64,000 nucleotides of DNA from Oceanibaculum nanhaiense (GTDB lineage: Bacteria > Pseudomonadota > Alphaproteobacteria > Oceanibaculales > Oceanibaculaceae): contig NZ_MPOB01000008.1 of the NCBI RefSeq assembly GCF_002148795.1, positions 62,001 to 126,000 on the forward strand, given 5' to 3'. How positions within the stretch are numbered: the first letter of the stretch is position 1; every line of letters begins with the position of its first letter. The translations under genes and the position numbers were made by a program. This document shows, in pieces, positions 41,001 through 49,396 of the stretch. The notes beneath the pieces were generated by a model, which saw nothing but the letters and a program-made list of their open reading frames with translations, searched no databases and was not told the DNA's origin.

Positions 41001-42173
41001 TCAGTAGGAACGGGGCATCTTGAGGTTATGGATGGAGATGAAATTCAGGATCATCTCTTCCGAGATCGGCGCGATGCGGAACAGCCTGGCGTCGCGCCAC
41101 AGCCGCTCGACATAGCTTTCCTTGGCATAACCCATGCCGCCCATGGTCTGCATCGCGCGGTCTGTCGCCTGGGCGCTGGCATGGCCGGCAATCAGCTTGG
41201 CGATATTCGCCTCGCTGCCATAGGGCAGGCCGCTGTCGAACAGGCTGGCCGCCTTGTAGTTCATCAGCCGCGCGGTCTCGGTCTGGGCATAAGCCTCGGC
41301 CAGCGGGAACTGCAGGCCCTGGTAGGAACCGATGGGCGCGCCGCGGAACACCTTGCGCTCGCCGGCATATTTCACCGCCAGCTCGATGGCCAGTTGCGCC
41401 GTGCCGACCAGGCAGGCGGTGGTGACGATGCGCTCCGTGTTCAGCACGTCCAGCAACTCATGCCAGCCCATGTCGAGGGTGCCGACGATCTCGTCCGGCC
41501 CGGCCCAGACATCGTCCAGAAACACCATGGAGGAGGTCAGCGTGTTGGTGCCCACCTTCTCGATCGGCGTGTGGCTCAGCCCCTCGCGGTCGCGGTCGAG
41601 CAGGAACATGGTGATGCCGTCGGTGCGGCGCTTCACATCCTCGGCCTTCTGGGTGCGGGCGATCACCAGCACCTTGTCGGCCTGAGGCACGCCGGTAATC
41701 CAGATCTTGCGGCCATTGATGCGGAAGCCATTGCCCTCCCGCCTGGCGAAGGTCTGGATTTCCAGGCTGTTGGAGCCGGCATCGGGTTCCGTCAGCGCCA
41801 TGCAGAACAGCATCTCGCCGCTGACCAGCTTCGGCAGGTAGTCGCGCTTCATCTGCGCCGTGCCGAAGCGCGAGATGCCGACGCCGCCAAAGATCGGGTT
41901 GTTCATGAACAGCTGCCCGACGGTCGAGCCAGCGCCGCTGGCAGCCAGCGTCTCGACGATCATCGCCAGTTCCAGCATGCCCAGGCCGCTGCCGCCATGT
42001 TCTTCCGGCAGGGCCGCGGCGGCGAGGCCGGAAGAACAGATCGCCTTCCAGATTTCAGTGGGGAACTGCTTCTTGGCGTCAATCTCGCGCCAGTATTCCA
42101 GACCATATTCCCCGCCCACCTTGCGGGCGGTCTCGATGATCATCTTCTGCTGCTCGTTAAGCAGGAAATCCAT
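41001..42173 (-). CDS. Acyl-CoA dehydrogenase
   Basis: A FAD enzyme that introduces an alpha,beta double bond into an acyl-CoA and passes electrons to ETF. From the ATG at 42173 it is 390 aa; a longer start at 42269 is rejected because it runs into the E2 gene. MALTEPDAGSNS near residue 122 is the FAD/acyl-CoA signature and MQTMGGMGYAKESYVERLWRDAR near residue 347 is typical. The following segment reads RIAPISEEMILN rather than the common YEGTSEIQ form, suggesting an unusual substrate pocket. Confidence 0.9.
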   Translation of the reverse strand: MDFLLNEQQKMIIETARKVGGEYGLEYWREIDAKKQFPTEIWKAICSSGLAAAALPEEHGGSGLGMLELAMIVETLAASGAGSTVGQLFMNNPIFGGVGISRFGTAQMKRDYLPKLVSGEMLFCMALTEPDAGSNSLEIQTFARREGNGFRINGRKIWITGVPQADKVLVIARTQKAEDVKRRTDGITMFLLDRDREGLSHTPIEKVGTNTLTSSMVFLDDVWAGPDEIVGTLDMGWHELLDVLNTERIVTTACLVGTAQLAIELAVKYAGERKVFRGAPIGSYQGLQFPLAEAYAQTETARLMNYKAASLFDSGLPYGSEANIAKLIAGHASAQATDRAMQTMGGMGYAKESYVERLWRDARLFRIAPISEEMILNFISIHNLKMPRSY

Positions 42174-42183
42174 GGTCAGTGCC

Positions 42184-43386
42184 TCAACCTTCGGTGAGAA
42201 GAAGCGAATGCGGGGCCTCCAGCGCCTCGGCAACGGCCTGCAACAGCCGGGCCGCCAGAACGCCGTCATAGACGCGGTGATCGCAGGACAGGGTGAGCGT
42301 CATTTCCTGGCGCAGCACCGGCCTGCCCATACTGTCCGGGCGGAAGATCTGCTCCACCGCGCCGACCCCCAGAATGGCGGATTGCGGCGGGCTGATGATC
42401 GGCGTCAGTGCCTTCGCGCCGAACATGCCGAGGTTGGAGACGCTGATTGCCCCGCCCGTCATGTCGGCAGCGTTCAGCCGGCCCTCGCGCGCCTTGGCGG
42501 CAGCGGCGGCGCTGGCGCCCGCCAGCCGGTCAAGCGGCAAGCGCCCGGCATCGCGCAGGATGGGGATGAACAGCCCGTCCTCGCTGTTCACCACCATGCC
42601 GACATCGGTGGCGGCGAAGGCAATATGGGCGTCGTGATCCCAGATGCGGTTGGCCCGTGGCACGGCGAGCAGCGCCCGGCCGACCGCCTTCAGCACCATG
42701 TCGTTGACGCTGATCTTCCGACCGCCGGACTGGTTCAGCTGCCCGCGCAGATCCAGCAGCGCGCCGATATCGGCGGCGCGGACCACCTGGAAATCCGGAA
42801 TCTCGCGCCTGGCCGTCACGACCCGGCGCACCATCGACAGGTATCTGGCCGGCAGCGCGATACGCTCGCCCTCGGCAGACGGTGGAGCGGCTGGAGCCGT
42901 TTTCGCCGCCGCCTCGACATCGGCCGCCTTGATGCGCCCATCCGGCCCACTGCCGATGATGCCCGTCAGATCGACGCCCTGCGCCCTGGCGATGCGGCGC
43001 GCGAGCGGGGTCGCGCGGATGCGCTCGCCAGAGGCTACCGGCAGATTTTCCCCTCTGGCCCGCGGCTTTGGCGCTTCCACAGCCGGCCCGGGCGCATCTG
43101 GCGCCTCGGCGATGAACCCTTTCCCGGTCCAGCGGGCGACAGGCGTGCCGACCGGTACCGTCTCGCCGGCCTGGACCAGAATCTCGGCGATTGTGCCGGC
43201 GCTGGGCGCTTCGACCTCATTGGCGATCTTGTCGGTCTCGACGACGAAGATCACCGCCCCGGCTGGCACATTGTCGCCGGGCTTCACCTTCCAGTCCGCC
43301 AGCACGCCTTCCGTCATGGTGAGGCCCAGCTTCGGCATCACCAGATCGGTCAGCACGGGCGCGTTATTTGCCGGTGAAGACGGCAT
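42184..43386 (-). CDS. 2-oxo acid dehydrogenase E2, lipoyl dihydrolipoamide acyltransferase
   Basis: E2 takes the acyl group from E1 on a lipoyl arm and transfers it to CoA. The 400-aa protein has one lipoyl domain (VMPKLGLTMTEG and the lipoylated Lys in VETDKIANEV, about residues 17-65), a linker, the E3-binding domain (RATPLARRIARAQGVDLTGI near residue 131) and the catalytic core ending with SCDHRVYDGVLAARLL (His and Asp). No E3 gene is in the cluster. The start at 43386 overlaps the hydratase end by 23 nt. Confidence 0.9.
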   Translation of the reverse strand: MPSSPANNAPVLTDLVMPKLGLTMTEGVLADWKVKPGDNVPAGAVIFVVETDKIANEVEAPSAGTIAEILVQAGETVPVGTPVARWTGKGFIAEAPDAPGPAVEAPKPRARGENLPVASGERIRATPLARRIARAQGVDLTGIIGSGPDGRIKAADVEAAAKTAPAAPPSAEGERIALPARYLSMVRRVVTARREIPDFQVVRAADIGALLDLRGQLNQSGGRKISVNDMVLKAVGRALLAVPRANRIWDHDAHIAFAATDVGMVVNSEDGLFIPILRDAGRLPLDRLAGASAAAAAKAREGRLNAADMTGGAISVSNLGMFGAKALTPIISPPQSAILGVGAVEQIFRPDSMGRPVLRQEMTLTLSCDHRVYDGVLAARLLQAVAEALEAPHSLLLTEG

Positions 43387-44149
43387 TCCGCTTCTCCACA
43401 AAGGCGGTGCATCCCTCATGCGCGTCGGCGCTGTCCAACACCAGGCTGACCATCGCCTGCTCATGCGCCAGCGCGGAGGGCAGCGCCATGTCGGCGCCGT
43501 TGTTCAGCGTGCGCTTCAGCATCTTCAGCACCAGCGGGGATTTGTGGGCGATGCGCTCGGCCAGCGCCATCACCTCCTCCATCAGATTTTCCTTCGGAAC
43601 GGCGCGGTTGATGAGACCCATCGCCGCCGCCTCTGCGGCGGTCACATGCGTTCCCGCGAACATCAGTTCTTTCGCCTTGCACAGCGGCACCTGGCGGATC
43701 ATGCGCTGGGTGCCGCCTGCGCCGGGGAACAGGCCCAGCGTGATCTCCGGCAGGCCCAGCCGCGCAGTATCGGCGGCGATCCGGATATCCAGCGACAGCA
43801 GAAACTCCGTCCCGCCGCCCAGCGCCCAGCCATTGATCGCGGCGATGGTCGGCTTGTCGCTGGTCTCGAAGCGGCGGAATACGCGGTGAATGATCTCGGC
43901 GAATTCCTGATAATGCGGCAGCCCCTGCCGGGAATTCAGGTCGGCGATGTCGCCGCCGGCCACAAAGGCCTTCTCGCCTGCGCCGGTGACCACGATAACG
44001 CGCACATCCGCATTCTTCTCCAGCCCGTCCAGCGCCTGTTCCAGCGCCAGCACGGTCGGCACGTCGAGCGCGTTCATCACCGCCGGCCGGTTCACCGTGA
44101 TGATGCCGATTGCCCCCTTCACTTCGGTCAGGACTGTCTGCTCGCTCAT
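43364..44149 (-). CDS. Enoyl-CoA hydratase/isomerase family protein
   Basis: The 261-aa crotonase-fold protein has AGEKAFVAGGDIADL near residue 57 and INGWALGGGTEFLLSLDIRI near residue 105, the two oxyanion-hole loops, and LPEITLGLFPGAGGTQRM near residue 133 with the catalytic Glu region; LGLFPGAGGTQR is typical of true hydratases with both Glu-like positions. It should hydrate the enoyl-CoA made by the dehydrogenase. It lies 23 nt after E1 beta and overlaps E2. Confidence 0.9.
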   Translation of the reverse strand: MSEQTVLTEVKGAIGIITVNRPAVMNALDVPTVLALEQALDGLEKNADVRVIVVTGAGEKAFVAGGDIADLNSRQGLPHYQEFAEIIHRVFRRFETSDKPTIAAINGWALGGGTEFLLSLDIRIAADTARLGLPEITLGLFPGAGGTQRMIRQVPLCKAKELMFAGTHVTAAEAAAMGLINRAVPKENLMEEVMALAERIAHKSPLVLKMLKRTLNNGADMALPSALAHEQAMVSLVLDSADAHEGCTAFVEKRNAVFTGK

Positions 44150-44172
44150 CGGGAATGATCCTCGTTACGGTT

Positions 44173-45147
44173 TCAGGCCAGGGTCTTGCGGACGGCATCG
44201 GCGATTCGGCCGGCATCCGGCAGATAGCCCTGCTCCAGGGTCTTGGCGAACGGCACGGGCATGAAGGGCGCGCCGACACGGACAATCGGGCCGTCCAACT
44301 CGTCGAAGCCGATATCCGCCATGCGCGCCGCGATCTCCGCGCCGATGCCGAAGGCCTCCACCGCCTCATGCGCGACCACCAGCCGGTGGGTGCGCGACAG
44401 GGACTCCAGTACCGCCGCCTCGTCCCAGGGCTGCAGCGAGCGCAGGTCCAGCACCTCGGCCTCCACCCCCTCGCCCGCCAGTGTGTCGGCGGCGTCCAGC
44501 GCGGTGTGAACCGCCGCGCCATAGGTCACGATGGTCGCATCCCGGCCGGGCCGGGCGATGCGGGCCTTGCCGATCTCCACGGCAGGCAGATCGTCGGGCA
44601 CATCCTCCTTGCGGGCATAGAGCGCCTTGTTCTCCACCATGATCACCGGATCGGGATCGTTGATGGCGGCGCGCATCAGCCCATAGGCATCGGCGACGCT
44701 GGCCGGGCACACCACCTTCAGGCCAGGGATATGCGCGAACCACGCCTCCAGGCATTGCGAATGCTGTGGCCCGGCGGAAACGCCGCCGCCATGCGGCAGG
44801 CGCACCACCATCGGCACGCTGCCCTGGCCACCGAACATGAAGCGCGCCTTGGCCGCCTGATTGACGATGGCATCCATCGCAATGGCGACGAAATCCATGA
44901 ACATGATTTCGACCACCGGCCTCAGCCCGGTCATCGCCGCGCCCACGGCGGCACCGACGATGGTGGCTTCCGAGATCGGCGTGTCGCGCACCCGGTCCTC
45001 GCCATAAGCTTCCAGCAAGCCGCGCGTCACGCCGAAGGGGCCGCCGGCGGCTGCGATATCCTCGCCGAACACGATCACGGACGGATCGGCCGCCATGGCG
45101 TCCGACAGGGCCTGGTTCAGCGCACGGACGTAGCGAAGCTCTGCCAT
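44173..45147 (-). CDS. Thiamine-dependent dehydrogenase E1, beta subunit (AcoB-like)
   Basis: The beta subunit completes the thiamine diphosphate site of 2-oxo acid or acetoin dehydrogenases. The 324-aa protein starts AELRYVRALNQALSDAMAAD and has VFGEDIAAAGGPFGVTRGLL near residue 25, DTPISEATIVGAAVGAAMTG near residue 55 and the C-terminal HEAVEAFGIGAEIAARM block. Length and pattern match AcoB/PdhB. It follows E1 alpha after 2 nt. Confidence 0.9.
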   Translation of the reverse strand: MAELRYVRALNQALSDAMAADPSVIVFGEDIAAAGGPFGVTRGLLEAYGEDRVRDTPISEATIVGAAVGAAMTGLRPVVEIMFMDFVAIAMDAIVNQAAKARFMFGGQGSVPMVVRLPHGGGVSAGPQHSQCLEAWFAHIPGLKVVCPASVADAYGLMRAAINDPDPVIMVENKALYARKEDVPDDLPAVEIGKARIARPGRDATIVTYGAAVHTALDAADTLAGEGVEAEVLDLRSLQPWDEAAVLESLSRTHRLVVAHEAVEAFGIGAEIAARMADIGFDELDGPIVRVGAPFMPVPFAKTLEQGYLPDAGRIADAVRKTLA

Positions 45148-45149
45148 CG

Positions 45150-46169
45150 CTACGCTCCTGCCGGGGTATAGACATCGGCCTGCGCTGCCGCGAATTCCGG
45201 CAGGGGTGCGGCGCGCGCCGCCGCGGTCGCGGCGTCGATCTCGGCCATGATATCGCTCTCGATCCGCAGCAGCATTGCCTGCTCCACGCCCAGGGAGACG
45301 AGCCGGCGGGTGGCACGCTGCAGCGGATCGAGCCTGTCGCGGTCGTGCAATTCTGCCGGATCGCGGTATTTCTGCGCGTCGCCCTCATAGTGACCGCGCA
45401 CGCGCTGGGTGATGCATTCCAGCACACGCGGCCCGCCACCCTTGCGGATTTCGGTGACAAGCCGGCCCGCCGTTTCGGCGACGATCTCGACATCATTGCC
45501 GTCGATGGTCTCGGCCGGGATGCCGAAGGCGTCAGCCAGCTTCGCCAGCGGAGCGACGAACTGCTTCGATGTCGGCGAGAATTCCGACCAGCCATTATTC
45601 TCGCACACGAACAGCACCGGCAGCTTCCACAGGGCGGACAGGTTCAGGCTCTCATGCAGCACGCCTTCGGCCAGCGCGCCATCGCCGAAGAAGACCACGC
45701 CGACGCCGCCGGTCTTGCGCACCTGATGGGCCAGCGCACTGCCGACGGCGATCGGCATGCCGGCGCCGACGATACCGTTCGCGCCCAGCATGCCGGCCGA
45801 CATGTCGGCAACATGCATCGAGCCGCCCCGCCCCTTGCACACGCCGGTCTCCCTTCCCATCACTTCCTGGAAGAAGCCATTCAGTTCGACGCCCTTGGCC
45901 AAGGCGTGGCCGTGGCCGCGATGGGTCGAGGCGATGGTGTCCTTGCGCTCCAGCACCGATCCCAGCCCGGCGGCAATCGCCTCCTGCCCGATGGAGAGAT
46001 GGATGAAGCCCGGCACCTCGCCATCGGCGAAAAGCTGGGACAGCCTCTCCTCGGTGCGCCGGATCAGCAGCATCTGCCGGTACAGCGCCAGCAGCGCCTC
46101 CGGCGTGTTGCTGCCTTTCCGGGCCCCATTCCGGGCTTTAGATGGCGAGATAGCGCTGCTTGATGGCAT
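45150..46169 (-). CDS. Thiamine-dependent dehydrogenase E1, alpha subunit (AcoA-like)
   Basis: This subunit binds thiamine diphosphate through GDGALAEG near residue 152 and the distant NN of VCENNGW, the classical GDG-x(~25)-NN motif. The 339-aa protein also has FIHLSIGQEAIAAGLGSVL near residue 55 and GRGGSMHVADMSAGMLGANGIVG near residue 113. The shape is nearer acetoin dehydrogenase AcoA than pyruvate dehydrogenase, but substrate class cannot be settled. It overlaps livF by 32 nt, physically joining catabolic and transport genes. Confidence 0.9.
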   Translation of the reverse strand: MPSSSAISPSKARNGARKGSNTPEALLALYRQMLLIRRTEERLSQLFADGEVPGFIHLSIGQEAIAAGLGSVLERKDTIASTHRGHGHALAKGVELNGFFQEVMGRETGVCKGRGGSMHVADMSAGMLGANGIVGAGMPIAVGSALAHQVRKTGGVGVVFFGDGALAEGVLHESLNLSALWKLPVLFVCENNGWSEFSPTSKQFVAPLAKLADAFGIPAETIDGNDVEIVAETAGRLVTEIRKGGGPRVLECITQRVRGHYEGDAQKYRDPAELHDRDRLDPLQRATRRLVSLGVEQAMLLRIESDIMAEIDAATAAARAAPLPEFAAAQADVYTPAGA

Positions 46170-46851
46170 CGTTCGCCCTCAACCCCTCGATTGTATCGCG
46201 ATAGACGATCTGCCCCTTATCGACCACGGTCGCATGAGTGGCGATGCCGAGGCAGAAATGCATGTTCTGTTCGGCCAGCAGGATGGTCGCCCCCATGTCC
46301 CGCAATCGCCGGATCAGATCGCCGATGGCCTGGACGATGATTGGTGCCAGCCCCTCGGACGGCTCGTCCAGCAGCAGGATTTCCGGATTGCCCATCAGGG
46401 TGCGGGCGATGGTCAGCATCTGCTGCTCGCCGCCGGACAGGCGGCCGGCCATGCGGTGGCGCATGCCGGCGAGGATCGGGAACGCCTCATAGACCCGCTC
46501 CAGAGTCCAGTAATCCTCGCCATTCGGACCTTTCTTGGTGCCAATGACGAGATTGTCCTCGATGCTGTGTTCCGGGAACACCTGCCGGTCTTCCGGTACG
46601 TAGCCGATGCCGGCGCGGGCGATGCGGAAAGGTTTGCGGCCCGAGACTGTCACGCCGGCCAGATTGATCTCGCCCCGGCGTGGCGGGGCGATCCCGGCGA
46701 TGGCCTTGAAGGTCGTGCTCTTGCCCGCGCCGTTGCGGCCAAGCAGCGCCATGGTCTGGCCCTTCTCCACCGTCAGGTCGAGGCCGAACAGAATCTGGCT
46801 GGCGCCGTAGAACACGTCGATGCCCTTCACTTCCAGCATGATCTCGGCCAT
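46138..46851 (-). CDS. livF: Liv-type ABC transporter ATPase LivF (system 1)
   Basis: One of the two ATPases of a branched-chain amino acid/organic acid importer. The 237-aa protein has Walker A LLGRNGAGKSTTFKAI near residue 37, the signature LSGGEQQMLTIAR near residue 140, Walker B ILLLDEPSEGLAP near residue 160 and the LAEQNMHFCLGI tail typical of LivF. It lies 3 nt after livG. Confidence 0.93.
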   Translation of the reverse strand: MAEIMLEVKGIDVFYGASQILFGLDLTVEKGQTMALLGRNGAGKSTTFKAIAGIAPPRRGEINLAGVTVSGRKPFRIARAGIGYVPEDRQVFPEHSIEDNLVIGTKKGPNGEDYWTLERVYEAFPILAGMRHRMAGRLSGGEQQMLTIARTLMGNPEILLLDEPSEGLAPIIVQAIGDLIRRLRDMGATILLAEQNMHFCLGIATHATVVDKGQIVYRDTIEGLRANDAIKQRYLAI

Positions 46852-46854
46852 CCC

Positions 46855-47622
46855 TCAGTCCTCCCCGACGGATTCGGTGATGTGATGGTCGGTGCCGAGA
46901 TAGGCGTCGATCACATCCTTGTTGCGGCGGATGTCGTCGGGCGTGCCCTCGGCCAGGACTGCGCCGTACTTCAGCACGCGGATGGTCTGGGCGATCTTGA
47001 AGACGATATCCATATCGTGCTCGATGAAGATGAGGGTCATCTTCTCCGCCTCCCACAGGCGATAGACCTTGTCGATCATCTGCCAGCGCTCTTCCGGCCC
47101 CATGCCCGCCGTCGGCTCGTCGAGCAGCAGCACCTTCGGCTCCATCGCCAGCGCCAGCGCGATATCGAGCAGCTTCTGGTCGCCATGCGACAGGTTGCGC
47201 GACAGCACCGCCGCCTTCGCCGAAAGCCCCAGCAGCGCCATGATCTCCTCCACCCGCGCCTCGGCGCTCTGCAGCGGGAAGCGAGTCAGCACCTGCGTGG
47301 ATTGCCGGCGGTGCGAAATGACGGCCGCCATCAGACTCTCGTGCAGGGTGAGACTCGGGAAGATCGAAGCTACCTGGAAGGCGCGGCCAATGCCCTTGCG
47401 CACGATTTCCAGGCTGGAGCGGCCGACGATATCCTCGCCATCGAACAGCACGCGCCCGCGATCCGGACGGATATGGCCGGAAATCAGGTTGAAAAAGGTC
47501 GTCTTGCCGGCCCCGTTCGGCCCGATGATCGCAGTCAGCGAGCCGGTCGGGAAGTCCAGCGAGACATCGTTCATCGCCACGACGCCGCCGAAGGCCTTGT
47601 ATAGATTCTCGACTTTCAGCAT
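46855..47622 (-). CDS. livG: Liv-type ABC transporter ATPase LivG (system 1)
   Basis: The second ATPase. From the ATG at 47622 it is 255 aa, with Walker A IIGPNGAGKTTFFNLISG near residue 32, signature LSHGDQKLLDIALALA (H-for-G, usual in LivG) near residue 150 and Walker B VLLLDEPTAGMGPEE. The longer frame up to 47910 is a shadow within the SDR gene and is rejected. It sits between livF and the SDR gene. Confidence 0.92.
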   Translation of the reverse strand: MLKVENLYKAFGGVVAMNDVSLDFPTGSLTAIIGPNGAGKTTFFNLISGHIRPDRGRVLFDGEDIVGRSSLEIVRKGIGRAFQVASIFPSLTLHESLMAAVISHRRQSTQVLTRFPLQSAEARVEEIMALLGLSAKAAVLSRNLSHGDQKLLDIALALAMEPKVLLLDEPTAGMGPEERWQMIDKVYRLWEAEKMTLIFIEHDMDIVFKIAQTIRVLKYGAVLAEGTPDDIRRNKDVIDAYLGTDHHITESVGED

Positions 47623-47627
47623 CGCGG

Positions 47628-48416
47628 CTAACTCCGCTTCGGCGGCACGCCGCCATAGGTGTTCCATGGCGTCGCCACCAGCCAGCCGGCATCGACCGGC
47701 AGGGTGACGCCGGTGATCCCCGAGGCATCGTCGGAAACCAGGAAGCTGCACGCCTTCGCCACCTCCTCCACGCCGACCAGCCGGCCGAAGGCGGAGTTCT
47801 CCATCAGCGCCGCCGGGTCGCGCTTGCCATCGTCGATTGCCGCCTGCAGGGCGGGCGTCGCCACATAGCCGGGGGCGATGGCGTTTACCCGTACGCCGGA
47901 ACGGCCCCATTCGGCGGCCAGGCCTGCGGTGATCGAGGCGACCGCCGCCTTCGCCGGCCCGTAGGCATGCAGCGGTGTCGAACGGAAGGTCGTCACCGAG
48001 GCGATGTTGACGATGGCGCCCTGCCCCCGCTGCGCCATGCGCTTGCCGAAGGCGACATTGCTGACATAGACGCCGCGTTGATCGACCGCGACGACGCGGT
48101 CCCAGACCGCCATCGGCAGTTCCTCCGGCGGCAAGGGCGGCTGCAGCACGCCGGCCGAGGCGACCAGGATATCGACCGGCCCGATCTCGCGGGCAACCCG
48201 TTCGGCCAGTACCTCGGTCTCCTCCACGCTGGTCACGTCCAGCCGGGCGTGGATGGCGCCCTTCAGATCGGCCGCCACCCGTTGCGCCAGCTCTTCATTG
48301 ATGTCGGCGATGACCAGCCGCGCGCCGCGCGCCGCCATGTCGCGGGCGCAGGCTTCGCCGATGCCGCTGGCACCGCCGGTGACCACGGCGACCCTGCCGT
48401 CGAGCGCTCGGTTCAT
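47628..48416 (-). CDS. SDR-family NAD(P)-dependent dehydrogenase
   Basis: The 262-aa protein has the NAD(P) loop VVTGGASGIGEACARDM near residue 12, the NIAS segment near residue 138 with catalytic Ser, and YGPAKAAV near residue 152 (YxxxK). Asp/Ile after the loop (VIADINEE) favours NAD over NADP. It is embedded between livG and livM, overlapping livM by 4 nt, so it is transcribed with the importer. A 3-hydroxyacyl-CoA or secondary alcohol dehydrogenase role would fit the pathway. Confidence 0.9.
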   Translation of the reverse strand: MNRALDGRVAVVTGGASGIGEACARDMAARGARLVIADINEELAQRVAADLKGAIHARLDVTSVEETEVLAERVAREIGPVDILVASAGVLQPPLPPEELPMAVWDRVVAVDQRGVYVSNVAFGKRMAQRGQGAIVNIASVTTFRSTPLHAYGPAKAAVASITAGLAAEWGRSGVRVNAIAPGYVATPALQAAIDDGKRDPAALMENSAFGRLVGVEEVAKACSFLVSDDASGITGVTLPVDAGWLVATPWNTYGGVPPKRS

Positions 48417-49396
48417 CGGCCTCCCTCCTTCTCGCTACGCCGGGTCCGGCGATCCAGCAACCAGTGGAAGACGAAGTCGGCCAGGCCGCGCCGCAACCCC
48501 AGTACGAAGACCAGAATGACGGCGCCCAGCACCAACCCGTGATGTTCGGTATAGATCGTCACGAAATGGTTGAGGGTCTGCAGCAGAATGGCGCCGACGA
48601 AGGGGCCCAGGAAAAGCTGCGTGCCACCCAGCATGATCATGAAGATCGCCTCGCCGGACATGGTCCAGAAGGCGAATTCCGGGTAGGCGCCGGAGACGAA
48701 CAGCGCCAGGATGATTCCGCCGACCGAAGCCATGGTCCCGGCAACAACAAAGATCGCCAGCTTCATGCGCACCACGTTCACGCCCAGAAAATTGGCGCGC
48801 AGCGGGTTGTCGCGGATCATCCGCAGTGTATAGCCGAAGGGCGATTGCACGATCTGCCGCATGATCACCATGCAGGCGACGAAGACCACCGAGCAGAACA
48901 TATAGAGCGTCATGCTGTCGTTCAGGTCGATCCCCAGGAAGGCGGGGCGCGGGATGCCGCCCATCAGCCCCTGGTCGCCACCGGTCAGCGACACCCAGGT
49001 CAGGATGATCGAGTGGATGAACATCTGGAAGGCAAGCGTCAGGAACGTGAAATAGATATCCTTCAACCGCACGCAGATCGCGCCGATGACCAGCGCCAGC
49101 AGCGCCGTGCCGCCGACCGCCGCCAGCATCGCCACCGGGATCGACACGTCGCCCGACTGCATCAGCAGGCCGAAGATATAGGCGCCGGAGGCGAAATAGG
49201 CGGCATGGCCGAAGGACACCAGCCCGGTGAAACCGACCAGCAGATTCAAGGACATCGCCAGCAGGCCATAGGCAATGACATAGATGACGAAATCGCGCAT
49301 CGCCGGGTGCGGCACCAGAATGGGCAGCACCAGCAGCCCGGCCAGCAGCAAGCCGGCCCAGGCGAGGTCACGCAAGGAAGACCGGCCCAGCATCAC
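48413..49396 (-). CDS. livM: Liv-type ABC permease LivM (system 1)
   Basis: Inner-membrane permease subunit. The 327-aa polytopic protein has the family-typical LLVGFTGLVSFGHAAYFASGAYI stretch near residue 50 (NLLxGxxGxxSFGHAAF consensus), TLALAFQ-like helices and the MIRDNPLRANFLGVN loop near residue 193. It overlaps livH and the SDR gene by 4 nt each. Confidence 0.92.
   Translation of the reverse strand: MMLGRSSLRDLAWAGLLLAGLLVLPILVPHPAMRDFVIYVIAYGLLAMSLNLLVGFTGLVSFGHAAYFASGAYIFGLLMQSGDVSIPVAMLAAVGGTALLALVIGAICVRLKDIYFTFLTLAFQMFIHSIILTWVSLTGGDQGLMGGIPRPAFLGIDLNDSMTLYMFCSVVFVACMVIMRQIVQSPFGYTLRMIRDNPLRANFLGVNVVRMKLAIFVVAGTMASVGGIILALFVSGAYPEFAFWTMSGEAIFMIMLGGTQLFLGPFVGAILLQTLNHFVTIYTEHHGLVLGAVILVFVLGLRRGLADFVFHWLLDRRTRRSEKEGGR

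Noticed and set aside
42174-42269. Longer start for the acyl-CoA dehydrogenase
   Set aside because: The extra residues overlap the E2 gene and are not typical; ATG 42173 gives the standard MDFLLNEQQ opening.
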